A DNA stretch of 64,000 bases from Acanthornis magna (taxonomy: Eukaryota; Chordata; Aves; Passeriformes; Acanthizidae), in assembly GCA_036785705.1 (NCBI GenBank), contig JAWUZG010000056.1:14731001-14795000 (forward strand), written 5' to 3'. Made by a program: the position numbers and the translations under genes. Under the pieces are notes generated by a model. The model saw only the letters and a program-made list of their open reading frames with translations, ran no database searches and was not told where the DNA came from. Shown in pieces: positions 27,040-41,606 of the stretch (position 1 is its first letter; every line of letters begins with the position of its first letter).

Positions 27040-27300
27040 CTTGTGTAGACCATATTTATGGTATTAACAAGCAGTTAAAAGATTTATCCTTCTTCTGATC
27101 AATATTGTTCGTGCCCGGTCCTTCCCCCCCCACCCCCCGGGCCCTCCCCGAAGGCTGCAATGACAATCGCCTTCATACTTTTTCATCACCGATCGAGGTG
27201 GCAAAACCCTTTTGTAATTTTCATTAGCCCAGTAAACATGCAATTAACATGCAGCACTGTGGTTAACTTAATTCCTGTTTTAAGGCAAGGACAAGCAAGA
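27040..27300. promoter_or_regulatory. Candidate conserved enhancer (SOX and RUNX motifs)
   Basis: The block contains TGTGGTTA at 27258-27265 (RUNX core), SOX-type ATATTGTTC, TGACAATCG and CTTTTGTAAT, and homeodomain cores ATTAGC and AATTAAC. A C-rich patch (27124-27140) splits it into two parts. Function is inferred from motif content. Confidence 0.3.
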
Positions 27301-27815
27301 AATGGAAGAGCGTTTGTTCCATTTGTCAAGTATGACACACTCCCTACCCTAACAGTTTCTTAAAATAAAAGCTCGGCTCCCCACCACCACGACCACCACC
27401 CCTCTTTCCAGAAACCCCCCACACTGATACACACACACACACAAAAAGGAGCAGGAATCCATTAGTTGGAGAGTATTCTCCTGCCAAAGGCGGTATAATG
27501 TATTCCAAATTTTCCCAAGCCCTCACTGTACCGGGGTCCCGTTCCCCCGACTCCCCCCCTCCCATCCTGGGGAAGGGGGCTGACTCGCTGATATTTCTCG
27601 TGGGTGAAAGATTCAGCCTTTTCCTAACCGCATTTTTTTAAAAAAATAAAATAAAACTAAACGTGCTTCCCATGTCTAAAAGTTGCCATGTTTGTGAAGG
27701 GGGTGGGGAAAAATGTCTCCAAGGGTTTCAATTAGCAACAAATGATTATTGCAACGGATTTTTGGTAATGAAAAAATGTGGAGTACCTCTTTCGAGCTGG
27801 GATCTCAGGGGCAGT

Positions 27816-27865
27816 GAGAGAGAGAGAGAGGGGGAGAGGGAGAGAAGGAGAGAGAGAGAAAGAGA
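27816..27865 (+). repeat. GA-rich simple repeat
   Basis: An almost pure GA/GGGA tract of about 50 bp. Such homopurine tracts can form triplexes, but here it is recorded only as low-complexity sequence. Confidence 0.85.
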
Positions 27866-28542
27866 TTGCTGATTAGCTCGGATTCTTTCCCAACTTGCTT
27901 TAGCGTGTGCTTGCGTTCCCTGCCGACCCTACACAGGACACTATATATTTTTTCCCCTTCGGTGCATGTGTTGATAGTTCAGCCTGTAGTTGTTTGCGGT
28001 TGGCTTTTTTTTTCCCTTTTCGTTTTTTCTTTTTTCCTGCCGGGGAGGGGGGAGGTGGGAAAGGGGGGGAGGGGGGGCTGAAATCCATTGCATCCATCCT
28101 ACCCCCACAGTCATTAACTTAGGAGATTTCCCTCTCTTATTTTTTTTTTCTCCCCAATTGGAAGGGTGGGTTGTGAATATTTTTCCTTTTTTTTTTCTTT
28201 TTTTCTTAAGTCTCGCCTTTCCAGCTCCAAACAAGGTGTAGCGAGACTCTCTTCCTTCTAAGGAATGAAATGAGACAAGGATCATTCAAAGACATCTCCT
28301 ACCTTGGGCTTGGGGATTTTTTCTTAAAGGCAAGGCGCACATTCCTAAGCAGCTGTGTACAAAGCCCCCCCTGAAATCTTGTCTGTGTAAAGTTAGAGTG
28401 TGTTCAGGGTGTTTTTTTTTTTCCTCTCTCTCCCAAGGCTGATCGCTAATAATACATCGAAAGCACTTCCCTTTAGGTTGCGGGAAATCTATTCCCTTCA
28501 CCTTGCTTCCTTTTTTTCCCCCCCTGAAGGCTGTAACTTTAC

Positions 28543-28590
28543 TTTTTTTTTCTCTCTCTCTCTCTCTTTTTTTTTTTTTTTTTTTTTTTT
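28543..28590 (+). repeat. T8-(TC)8-T24 polypyrimidine tract upstream of the alternative exon
   Basis: Eight T, eight TC dinucleotides and then 24 T, lying about 160 bp upstream of the alternative start codon. It may be part of the alternative 5'UTR or its promoter. No TATA box is obvious beside it. Confidence 0.85.
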
Positions 28591-28748
28591 AATCAGTTTG
28601 CACAATCGCTTAGATAAACACCAAGAAGGAGACTTCTCTTTAATTACCCAACGCACATCTTTCTGGGGGGCAAACAGCGGTCTGATTTTTTTTTTTTTTT
28701 ATTTGTTTGTTTCACCTGCCAAACTAAAGGAGAGGTAGAAAAAGGAAG

Positions 28749-28791
28749 ATGCAAGCGATTTGGGACCTTGAACAAGGCAAATATGGTTTTG
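28749..28791 (+). CDS. NR2F2: NR2F2 alternative first coding exon (DNA-binding-domain-less isoform)
   Basis: This 43-nt coding segment reads MQAIWDLEQGKYGF plus one base (G) and is followed at once by a consensus donor GTATGT. The leftover base completes a GCG alanine codon with the start of exon 2 (36539), giving MQAIWDLEQGKYGF-AVQRGRM. From memory, human NR2F2 isoform b starts with exactly this peptide. Joined to exons 2 and 3 the reading frame gives 281 aa, the length I recall for human isoform b. The start has A at -3, an acceptable context. The product would keep the ligand-binding and dimerisation surface but lack the zinc fingers, so it could act by pairing with or competing against full-length receptors. 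The 5' boundary of the exon cannot be set; transcription probably starts within the few hundred bases upstream. Confidence 0.93.
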
Positions 28792-29069
28792 GTATGTTTA
28801 CTTATAGTTTTTTTTCTTCTTCTTTGACACTTTTTTCGGGCAATGTGTTGTGATTCTTGTGTTTCTCTTTTAAGGAAAACAAAAAATCCAAAAAAGCAAA
28901 TGTTAGCTAACGTGCGTCTTAAACGATCGTTTCTAAGGTTACGTGGGTTGCTCTAAGGAGGGGAAGAGGGGAGGGGGGCAGACCCAAGTATGTGTAATTG
29001 CAGCACCATCAGTTAGCACGTCCTTTAGCTAAATAAAGCAAAGCAGCAAACAAACAAACAAGCGAACAA

Positions 29070-29280
29070 ACCCAACGACCGGACCCGGCTTCCAGGTCCG
29101 AGGCAAAGCGCCTCCAAGTCATTTCCCCAGGAGCAGCTCCCGGGCGCTGCCGCCCCTGCCCGGCGCCGGGGCTGCTCGGGGGGAGCACGGACAGACCTGC
29201 TCCGGAGGGTGGGAGGGCAGGACGAGGCTCTTAACTTAAGCGATAGGTATTAAACTGCCCGGGATCGCGTCGCCGTGTAC
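29070..29280. promoter_or_regulatory. Small CpG-rich block
   Basis: GC-rich sequence with repeated CpG (for example CCCGGCGCCGGGG and GATCGCGTCGCCG), about 300 bp downstream of the alternative exon's donor. It probably belongs to the unmethylated zone around the alternative promoter. Confidence 0.5.
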
Positions 29281-29849
29281 AGCTGGCAGCGTTTATTTCG
29301 GGGGGAAGGAAAAAAAGAAGGTCGGTAGTGAAGGTATAGCGCTGAGATCCCCTCTCCCCCGCCAGTCCCTTCCCTGGCTAAGCAAGTACAATGGAAAGAA
29401 GCTGGAATATACTCACCATCCGAAGGTGTGGTTGGCAGTTCGGCTGAGGCTTTAAGGCAATTATTTATCCTTTTTTATTTTTTTTAAGTATTATTGCAAA
29501 AGACGTAGATCTGACTTTAAGCAGCAGAAGTGTTTTGCTCTGACAACAGCAAGCGAGGCACAGTTCCTCGTTTTAAAAAAAAAATCACAAAACAGGATCT
29601 CCCCCCCCCCCATCCCTTACCACTATCCCTTAAAAATACCTATTCGGCACAGCTCTCGCAGAAACCCTGATGCAGAAATCTTATAGTCCGGTCTAGGAGT
29701 GCCCAAGCCAATTAATTTTAAATCCTTAGGAATTAATCAGATTAAAATGTACAGAAGTTTCATTCTCGTATGCATACGTGAGCCAAAAGTCGTTTCCCTT
29801 TAAGAGATCCTTTTCTTTTAAAGTTGAATTTTAGGCAGATAAGAGACTT

Positions 29850-29863
29850 ACACTAGGGGGCAG
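29850..29863 (+). promoter_or_regulatory. Candidate CTCF binding site
   Basis: ACACTAGGGGGCAG matches 13 of 14 positions of the CTCF core pattern CCASNAGRKGGCRS, in forward orientation. It lies between the alternative promoter (near 28.7 kb) and the main promoter (near 32.6 kb), where it could separate or loop the two. A weaker reverse-oriented partial match (CAGCCCCTGGTGA, near 29965) lies about 110 bp downstream. Binding is not provable from sequence. Confidence 0.55.
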
Positions 29864-30599
29864 CCAGATACTGTACTTGCTCCAATCTTAAGCAATTTTT
29901 TTTCCTCTCTCACAGCATATGCTCTGATTTAGCACTGTAAATTTTTCAGAGGACCCAACTCTGACAGCCCCTGGTGATTTTCAAAGTACCACAAGCCAGT
30001 GGTTAAAAATTGCATTGACTTGGAAGTTCAGAGGCACACAATAGGAGCCACTTTCCCTATTCATGGAACTTCAGTGTGGTGGAAGAGAAAAACACACACA
30101 TACTACATTGAGGGAGAAGAGGAATTCATTGAATTCTGTTAGACGTAACTGCTTTCCACTGAGTTCAGAGCGAAACTCGGTATTTGTTCGATGCTGTATT
30201 CATATTGCGATTTAATCTAGAAAGAATTAGAGGACTGTTAGGCAGCTTTCTGCCAGGAAAGCAGCTTCCCCCTCCTTCCTCCTCTCTTTTTGAAACCTAA
30301 AGATTTACACCGGCTCTATCCCCAACTCTATTTTAGCAAAATAAATCCTTCCACTCCCTCTCATTAAAATAAATTTACATCTGCAGTAAAATGGCAGGAG
30401 GGATGCGTTTGTTTATTTGGAAAACCAACACGGTCTCACTTTTAAACCAGAGCATTTCTATTGTCATTAGCCTCGGAGAAGGACAGTGGAGAATCTCCCC
30501 CTTCCTTGCGAGGCGCTCAGGTTTCGAGGATTATTTAGCGAAATTAGCTGCAGTTCATTTTTACATTCATCTGTTCTGTCTCAACCCACTCGCAGGGGT

Positions 30600-30870
30600 G
30601 TTTTCAAATAAATAGCAAAGCATCTAATGGTGCTAATAGATAGTTATATCGCTGCATCCCTCGCAGAGCAAATAGTTAATCTGGGGCATTCTTCATTAAT
30701 GCTTGAGCAATCAGCGTATACGGCGGCTTTTAAGCGTATATCAATGGCTTTTCATTTTTACGATCATACGTTCAAACTATTAATATTGTGCGTCCTGTTA
30801 AAACCGCTTTCTCTTCTGATTTCTGCATTTGTTAGGACGGCGTTTATGTTTCTTCATATGGTGAATTAAT
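30600..30870. promoter_or_regulatory. Candidate conserved enhancer upstream of the main promoter
   Basis: AT-rich, non-repetitive block that keeps at least ten CpG dinucleotides, with many homeodomain cores (CTAATAGATAG, TTAATCTGG, CATTAATGC, GAATTAATCC). It lies about 1.7-2 kb upstream of the main promoter. An open frame of 80 codons (30627-30869) crosses it, but it has no recognisable domain and no neighbouring splice evidence, so I treat the block as regulatory. Lost CpG is the norm in methylated vertebrate DNA, so its retention suggests an unmethylated, constrained element. Confidence 0.35.
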
Positions 30871-32524
30871 CCTGTTTACTTTGTCAGATTCGAGACAGGA
30901 AAGGTTGGTGTTGGGTTGTGGTTTGGGTTTTGGCTTTTTTTTCCCTTCAGGAAATTCAACATCAGCAACAATCTGTGACTATTCTGTATTTTGAACCCCT
31001 ACCTTCTCCTACCCTCCCCGAAAGGTGACCTCCTCAGCTCTGGGTTATTTGGAAATCATAAGGCAGTTCCCCACATTTTAACCAGGAAAGATTCCTTTCC
31101 CCATTTCTGTCTTCCCAGTCCCTCCTGATCCCTGTTTCGGGTAAAGGTTATATTTTGCTCCGTGAGGATCAATGGGAAAGCTGCAGCCTTGCCTTTGAAA
31201 CTGAGCCGCAAAAACATCTTCGCCCGTGGGGTCTGAACACACCAGGTTTCCAGGCAGGACACTCTCAAGTCGAGGTGCTTTTTACAACTTTCCAACCATC
31301 TCCGCACCCGCGGCTTTAGCCACACGTGTTATTTCTGCAGCAGGAGTGGGTGGGCATGTGGCGACATGAAAAAGTGTGTGTGAGGAGGTGAGGGGCAATT
31401 AATCCCTTACAGAGTTGTGCCCAGGTCTGTGTCCCCGCGGCTGTGCTTGGTGACCGGCTCAGATGTGAGCGCTCATACACGCGTGCGTTCGCAGAGGAGG
31501 AATGGTCCGGCAGGGCATTTATCTGTCTATGTTAACATGTATCTCTCATGATACATGGGATTGTATCTCTCCGTCCCTTCGCTTGTTCGAGTGTCTTTTG
31601 GCCATTCGCACCGGGAGACGGACTCGAGTCCCCGCTCCGCCGGCCGGTAGCTCCATTCAGCGGGAAATAAACACGTCCCCGCGCTTAGCTCTGTTACCTG
31701 CTCGTGGTACAGCACGCAGGTCGTGTTACAGTGTCAGGGTACGTGTGGTCATGAAACCCCCGAACCCGCAAAACCCCGAAATAAAGTTAAAGGGGTTCAG
31801 CCGAGCTCCGCCGTAGCGATGCCGCGCGAAAGGCACGGGTGTCACGCTCTGCGGAGCGGCGTGCCGGGCTTCGGTGGTGTCTGGAGCGGAGCCGCCGTCC
31901 CCTCGCTTCGGGGCGAGCGGGGGCGACGAGAGGTCGGGCGGAGCGGCGGAGCCCCCGCGCCCCGCCGGGGCCGGGGCTGTGCGAGCGGCCGGTCCCGGAG
32001 CGCCGGGCGCGGGCACGCTCAGCTCGGCGAGGCTCAGCCCGGCTCGGCCGGGCTCGGCGCGGCTCCGCGGGCGGCCGGGGCACGGCTCGGGCGGCCGGCG
32101 GGACACGGGGCGGCCGCGGCGAGCGCAGGTGCCCGGAGCGGGGCTGGGGGGGCTCCGCCGTGAGACCCCCGGCGGGCTGCAGCCCGCACGGCGCGCCCCG
32201 ACCGCTTTCGCGGAACCTACGGCCGCTCTCTCTCCGCGGCGGCGCCGCCGGGGCTCGGCTTTACTTTATTCCGTGGAGTTTTACCTCGATTTAGCGCCTG
32301 CTTTCTGCTTTGCGCCCGCCGCCCCCTCCGACCCCCGAGGCCTTGCCCCGGCGGGCAGCCCCAGGTGAGGCGGCGGCGGCGCCGCGCTCCGCACGCCGGG
32401 CTCGCCTTAACCCCTGGCCCCGGCGGGGCGGGAGGGCGCGGCGCGGGGCGCGGGGCGGCGGGCGGCGCTAGGACCGCGCGGGCGGCGGCGGCGGCCATGG
32501 CGGGCCGCGCAAGGGCGGCGCGGC

Positions 32525-32548
32525 CCAATGAGGGCCGGTGGGCGGGGC
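32525..32548 (+). promoter_or_regulatory. CCAAT box and GC box of the main promoter
   Basis: CCAAT at 32525-32529 is followed by GGGCGGGGC (Sp1-type GC box) at 32540-32548. They lie about 60 and 45 bp upstream of the TATA-like element, the usual spacing for NF-Y and Sp1 sites in a vertebrate core promoter. Confidence 0.6.
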
Positions 32549-32583
32549 GCGCGCTCCTGACCAGTCAGGCGCCGGCCCGGTTG

Positions 32584-32593
32584 CCTTATAAGG
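32584..32593 (+). promoter_or_regulatory. TATA-like element that is also a perfect CArG box
   Basis: CCTTATAAGG fits CC(A/T)6GG exactly, the serum response factor site, and contains TTATAA, a usable TATA variant. It is a 10-bp palindrome. Position relative to the CCAAT and GC boxes supports a core-promoter role, placing transcription start near 32615-32620. Which factor uses it cannot be told from sequence. Confidence 0.55.
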
Positions 32594-32599
32594 CGCGCG

Positions 32600-32613
32600 G
32601 TCGCCATGGCGAC
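32600..32613. promoter_or_regulatory. 14-bp palindrome GTCGCCATGGCGAC at the predicted start region
   Basis: A perfect 14-bp palindrome containing GCCAT and ATGGC, the YY1 core on both strands. It includes an ATG in an excellent Kozak context (32606), but that ATG lies upstream of the predicted transcription start, so it probably is not translated from the main start. Confidence 0.4.
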
Positions 32614-32634
32614 GCGCGCTGAGTTGCAGCAGCC

Positions 32635-32647
32635 GTGTCAAAGTTCA
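32635..32647 (+). promoter_or_regulatory. DR1-like nuclear receptor element at the promoter
   Basis: GTGTCA A AGTTCA matches 10 of 13 positions of the DR1 consensus AGGTCA A AGGTCA. COUP-TF homodimers and RXR heterodimers bind DR1 elements. Lying 15-30 bp past the predicted start, it would suit feedback by the gene's own product; this is inference. Confidence 0.45.
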
Positions 32648-32889
32648 CTCTCCCGCCAGCGGGGCGAGCGGCCGGCGGGGAGCGCGCTCGCCGCTCCTCG
32701 GCCCACACGCCGCCCGCACCGCCCGCCCGCCCCGCCCCGCGCCGCCCCTCCCCGCCGCCGCGAGGGGAGGGGAGCGGGGGGAGCCCCCGCTTCTTTTTAT
32801 TTTGGGGCGGGGGGCGGGGGGGGAGCGCTGGCGCGCTCTCCCCGTGGTGATTTTTTTCCCCTCCTCCCTCCCTCCCCGGCTGAGGAGCG

Positions 32890-32910
32890 ATGCTGCGCGC
32901 TGGGTTATGA
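32890..32910 (+). other. uORF 1 (6 codons)
   Basis: ATG CTG CGC GCT GGG TTA TGA. Its stop overlaps the start of uORF 2 in an ATGA arrangement, which could allow termination and reinitiation. Confidence 0.45.
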
Positions 32911-33110
32911 TCCTTCCCTCTCTCTCTCTCCCTCCTCCTCCTCCTCCTCCTCCTCTTCTCCTCCTCCTCCTCCTCCTCCTCCTCCTCCTCCTCCTCCTCC
33001 TCCCGCTCCCCTCTTTTATCATCCTGGCTGGCTGGGCGCTGCTGCGCTGGCGAGTTGACTCCTTCCCTCCCCCCCGCCCCGCGGCCCCCCTCCCCCTGCC
33101 CGCGCCGTGA
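32907..33110 (+). other. uORF 2 (67 codons) with poly-Pro/poly-Leu tract
   Basis: The frame starts MILPSLSL, runs through eight prolines and then about sixteen leucines from the CTC triplet repeat, and ends with TGA at 33108-33110. The ATG has G at -3. The product length would vary with the microsatellite. Translation is not shown by the sequence alone. Confidence 0.4.
32927..33003 (+). repeat. CTC triplet repeat in the 5'UTR
   Basis: About 75 bp of (CTC)n with one TTC interruption, preceded by CT dinucleotides. On the + strand in uORF 2 it encodes leucine; on the minus strand it is a GAG run. Confidence 0.9.
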
Positions 33111-33171
33111 GCACCGGCGGCGCGGAGGCGAGAGCCCACTTGCGAGGCGGCAGAAGCAGCATAAGGCAGCG

Positions 33172-33350
33172 CGGCGGCGGCGGCAGCGGCGGCGGGAGCG
33201 GCGGCGGCGGGAGCGGCGGCAGCAGCACCCGAGCGGCGGCGGGAGCGGGAGCGGCGGCGGGGACGCGGCGCGGCGGGAGCGGCGAACCGGCGGAGCGGGG
33301 CAGAGCGGAGCAGAGCGGCGGCGCCGGAGAGGAGGAGGAGGAGGAGGAGG
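33172..33350 (+). repeat. GGC/GAGCGG-rich low-complexity leader segment
   Basis: Irregular GGCGGC and GGGAGCGGC units, ending in (GGA)n at 33327-33350. It is likely to fold stably in the mRNA leader and to form G-quadruplex-type structures. Confidence 0.75.
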
Positions 33351-33674
33351 AACAAATAAACAATCATAATAATAATTCATAATAATCGTAATAATAACGA
33401 TAATAAGAATTTTTTTATAAAACCAAAAAAAAAAAAAAAAAAAAAGAAAGAGCGAGGAGGAGGAAAAAAAAAAAAAAGCCAACAGCCCCCCCACACCCCC
33501 GAGCCCAAAAGAGGGAGCGAGAGAGAGCAAGAGCGCAGCGGCCGGGCGGAGCGGCGGAGAGGAAGAATTAAAGCGAGCGAAGGAGGGAGGAGAGACAGAG
33601 CAGAGAGAGAGAGAGAGGAGGAAAGAGGAGGAGGAGGAAAAAAAAAGCCCACAAAAACAAAGCGATCGCAGTTG

Positions 33675-33782
33675 ATGTTGCTGCTGCAAGCTGGACTTCC
33701 AAAAACTACGGCGAGACCGACCGCTCTCCGCGCCGAGAAGAGTCTCCTCCGCTGTGCGTGTTTTTTTCCGCTGTGTGTGTAA
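33675..33782 (+). other. uORF 3 (35 codons)
   Basis: Starts MLLLQAGLPKTTARPT and ends with TAA at 33780-33782. It sits in a less repetitive part of the leader than uORF 2, so it may be more conserved. The ATG context is fair (G at -1, T at -3). Confidence 0.4.
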
Positions 33783-33811
33783 TCTTTAACCTTTTATTCA
33801 TTCTTATTTTG

Positions 33812-33908
33812 ATGGCTTTCCTGAATGGCTGACTGCGAGCTTCCCTGGACCTGGCCCCCAGACACCCGCCTCTCCTCCTTCAACTACTCTGCTGCAGATC
33901 AGCTCTAA
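33812..33908 (+). other. uORFs 4 and 5, overlapping (6 and 27 codons)
   Basis: uORF 4 is MAFLNG, 33812-33832. uORF 5 starts inside it at 33825 (MADCELPWTWPPD) and ends with TAA at 33906-33908. Both ATGs have T at -3 and G at +4, a moderate context. They are the last start codons before the main ATG. Confidence 0.4.
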
Positions 33909-34300
33909 GAGAGAGAGAGGGAGATCTTTGAAGAGATTTTTTTTTTTTTTCTCCTCTCTCTCTCTCTCTCTCTCCCCCTCTCTCCCCCACCCCCACCACC
34001 CCTTTACTTTGCTCTCCTGGAGCCCAGACAATCGACTCGCACCTCGCCCCCCCGCACACACACCTCCATCGCCCCGTGCTTCTGCACCTTCGCCGGTACC
34101 GGGAGATCCCCCCCAACCCCGACCCTCCTGGAAAAAAAAAAAAAGGCAAAACAACAAAAGAGAGAGGGGGAAAGAGAGAGAGAGAGAGAGGGGAGGACAA
34201 AAAAATAAAAAGACTGCTGCAAAGCTGATCTGAAAAGCAAAGCAAACAAACTTTGAAAATAAAGGGGGAACAGGAAGTTTGGCAACGGTGTCCAATAGAT

Positions 34301-40486
<6,186 letters not shown>

Positions 40487-40671
40487 ACCATTCGAGAGAG
40501 AAAAGAAAAAAAAAATTTAAAAAAAAAAATTAAAAATTGAGAAGGGAGATGAGAGTGAAAGGAAAGCAAATGACATTTGGGTTCTGGTTGTTTCTTAAAT
40601 TTCCTTCTGCTAAGAAAGGATGTAAAAGGATGTTACAAGTTTGCTAAGAGAAGACAGGAAAAAATTAATGG

Positions 40672-40679
40672 ACTGTGAA
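40672..40679 (+). promoter_or_regulatory. miR-27 8-mer seed match 1
   Basis: ACTGTGAA pairs with miR-27 positions 2-8 plus A opposite position 1. It is the first of three in this 3'UTR. Confidence 0.5.
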
Positions 40680-41095
40680 TTTAAAAAAGAGACTGTCAAA
40701 TGAACTTTTACAGAATGCATTAAAAACTCCCGTGTTGTTCAGAAAAAAATCTTGCTACTTATCATTTTTTTTGTAAAAAATAAAAAAGAGGGAAAGAAAA
40801 AAAGAAAGAAGAAGAAAAGAAATGATGGTGGGCTTTTTCTTTTTTTCTTTTTTCTTCTTTTTTTTTCTTTTTTTTGGGGTAAACTTTTTAAAAAATCTCG
40901 CTTAAAGTGCATTTAAAGGAAATTTGGAGAAAATTAGCAGAACGGAAGAAAGTAAGTCTTTTTTTTCCAAATTATTAATTGTCCTATGTGTCTATGTACC
41001 TATAGCTGTTCTTTTTTGTATTTTTCTGGTTTCAAACCAGTTTATTCTGTGGTTCTATAATAATTTTTGATATAACCTTGGCTTCTTTAAAAAAA

Positions 41096-41101
41096 AATAA
41101 A
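41096..41101 (+). terminator. Possible internal polyadenylation signal
   Basis: AATAAA about 610 nt after the stop. Use of it would drop most of the microRNA sites. Choice between this and the distal signal cannot be judged from sequence alone. Confidence 0.35.
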
Positions 41102-41215
41102 CTGTGTATCCTTAAAATATATGTTCTGAAAGAATTAAAACTGAGTCCACGAAAGTATCATAGGAAGAAAGGAAAAGAGAAAAAAAAAAACCCTCAACAA
41201 CACAATGATGGAAGC

Positions 41216-41222
41216 GCACTTA
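41216..41222 (+). promoter_or_regulatory. miR-302/372-family seed match 1
   Basis: GCACTTA, a 7-mer-A1 match to the AAGUGC seed. The miR-302 family is known to act on human NR2F2 in pluripotent cells, which makes this site credible. Confidence 0.5.
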
Positions 41223-41599
41223 AGGTGGTGACCCAAAATCTAGCTTGAAGCTGAGAGAGCTATAATTATATAGACCCGAATGAACCACACGTGTCATATA
41301 ACTCCCCCCAAATCTAGGTTTTTTGATATTTCGGACAGAAAATGAACTGTGGGGATTTATTATAGGTAGAAGGATTTTGTGTCCAAGACACACTACGGTT
41401 TTGATTTTAAAAAAAAACAAGCAAACAAGCAAAGTGAACTTTTGTAATTTGAATTGGGTTCCACATAGTTCATCATGAATTGTTATTAAACTCCTCTATC
41501 TGTTTGTATATTTGCAAGCCCTTTGTATTATAATAATTGTTGATATTTTCCCTTTTTAAAAAATACCATTGAAATCAGCATGACAAAATAACACTGTTG

Positions 41600-41606
41600 G
41601 CACTTA
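41600..41606 (+). promoter_or_regulatory. miR-302/372-family seed match 2
   Basis: GCACTTA again, 384 nt downstream of the first site. Confidence 0.5.

Larger units (their letters stand above)
22201..28400. other. Gene-free flank close to the alternative promoter, part 4
   Basis: No coding gene is supportable. GC content rises compared with the previous 20 kb, with GC-rich patches at 22370-22520 and 24640-24990 that are not full CpG islands. Several blocks keep CpG dinucleotides inside AT-rich, non-repetitive sequence (22600-22800, 24340-24600, 25620-25860, 27040-27300). A GA-rich tract lies at 27816-27865. Confidence 0.6.
28792..32584 (+). other. Intron of the alternative transcript / region between the two promoters
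   Basis: For transcripts starting near 28.7 kb this is the first part of a 7.7-kb intron ending at 36538. It contains a small GC-rich block (29070-29280), a CTCF candidate, an enhancer-like block and, from about 31.6 kb, the main CpG island. No further coding exon can be supported. A divergent antisense RNA (NR2F2-AS1 in human) would start near the main promoter and run leftward through here, but its exons are not recognisable. Confidence 0.6.
31600..33350. promoter_or_regulatory. Main NR2F2 CpG island
   Basis: Very high GC and CpG density over about 1.75 kb, covering the core promoter elements at 32.52-32.65 kb and the first half of the 5'UTR. Islands of this size at developmental transcription factor genes are usually unmethylated and often Polycomb-bound. 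The upstream half could also serve a divergent antisense transcript, as in human where NR2F2-AS1 starts from this side. Confidence 0.85.
32616..34300 (+). other. NR2F2: 5'UTR of the main NR2F2 transcript
   Basis: The leader is about 1.7 kb from the predicted start to the ATG at 34301. It contains a CTC triplet repeat, GGC- and GAG-rich stretches, A-rich runs and CT/GA tracts, and five upstream ORFs (32890-32910, 32907-33110, 33675-33782, 33812-33832, 33825-33908). There is no ATG between 33909 and 34300, so the last 390 nt are free for scanning. The first base is predicted from the TATA-like element and is uncertain by tens of bases. No intron is apparent in this leader. Confidence 0.7.

Noticed and set aside
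30627..30869. 80-codon frame in the enhancer-like block
   Set aside because: No similarity to a known protein, no promoter or splice signal. The sequence is better explained as a conserved non-coding element, though codon-level conservation would change this.
32000..32110. Possible miR-1469 homologue near the CpG-island segment CTCGGCGCGGCTCCGCGGG
   Set aside because: Human MIR1469 lies in the NR2F2 region, but only a GC-rich partial match is seen, and no convincing hairpin or mature sequence can be defended.
32586..33689. 367-codon open frame on the minus strand across the NR2F2 leader
   Set aside because: It is made of poly-Glu, poly-Arg, poly-Ser and poly-Leu stretches from GAG, GGC and A/T repeats, has no domain, and is antisense to the 5'UTR. 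Composition explains it.
34253..34300. N-terminal extension of NR2F2 starting at a TTG codon
   Set aside because: The frame is open for 16 codons upstream of ATG 34301, but it contains no ATG, and the ATG at 34301 has a strong context and matches the known family N-terminus.
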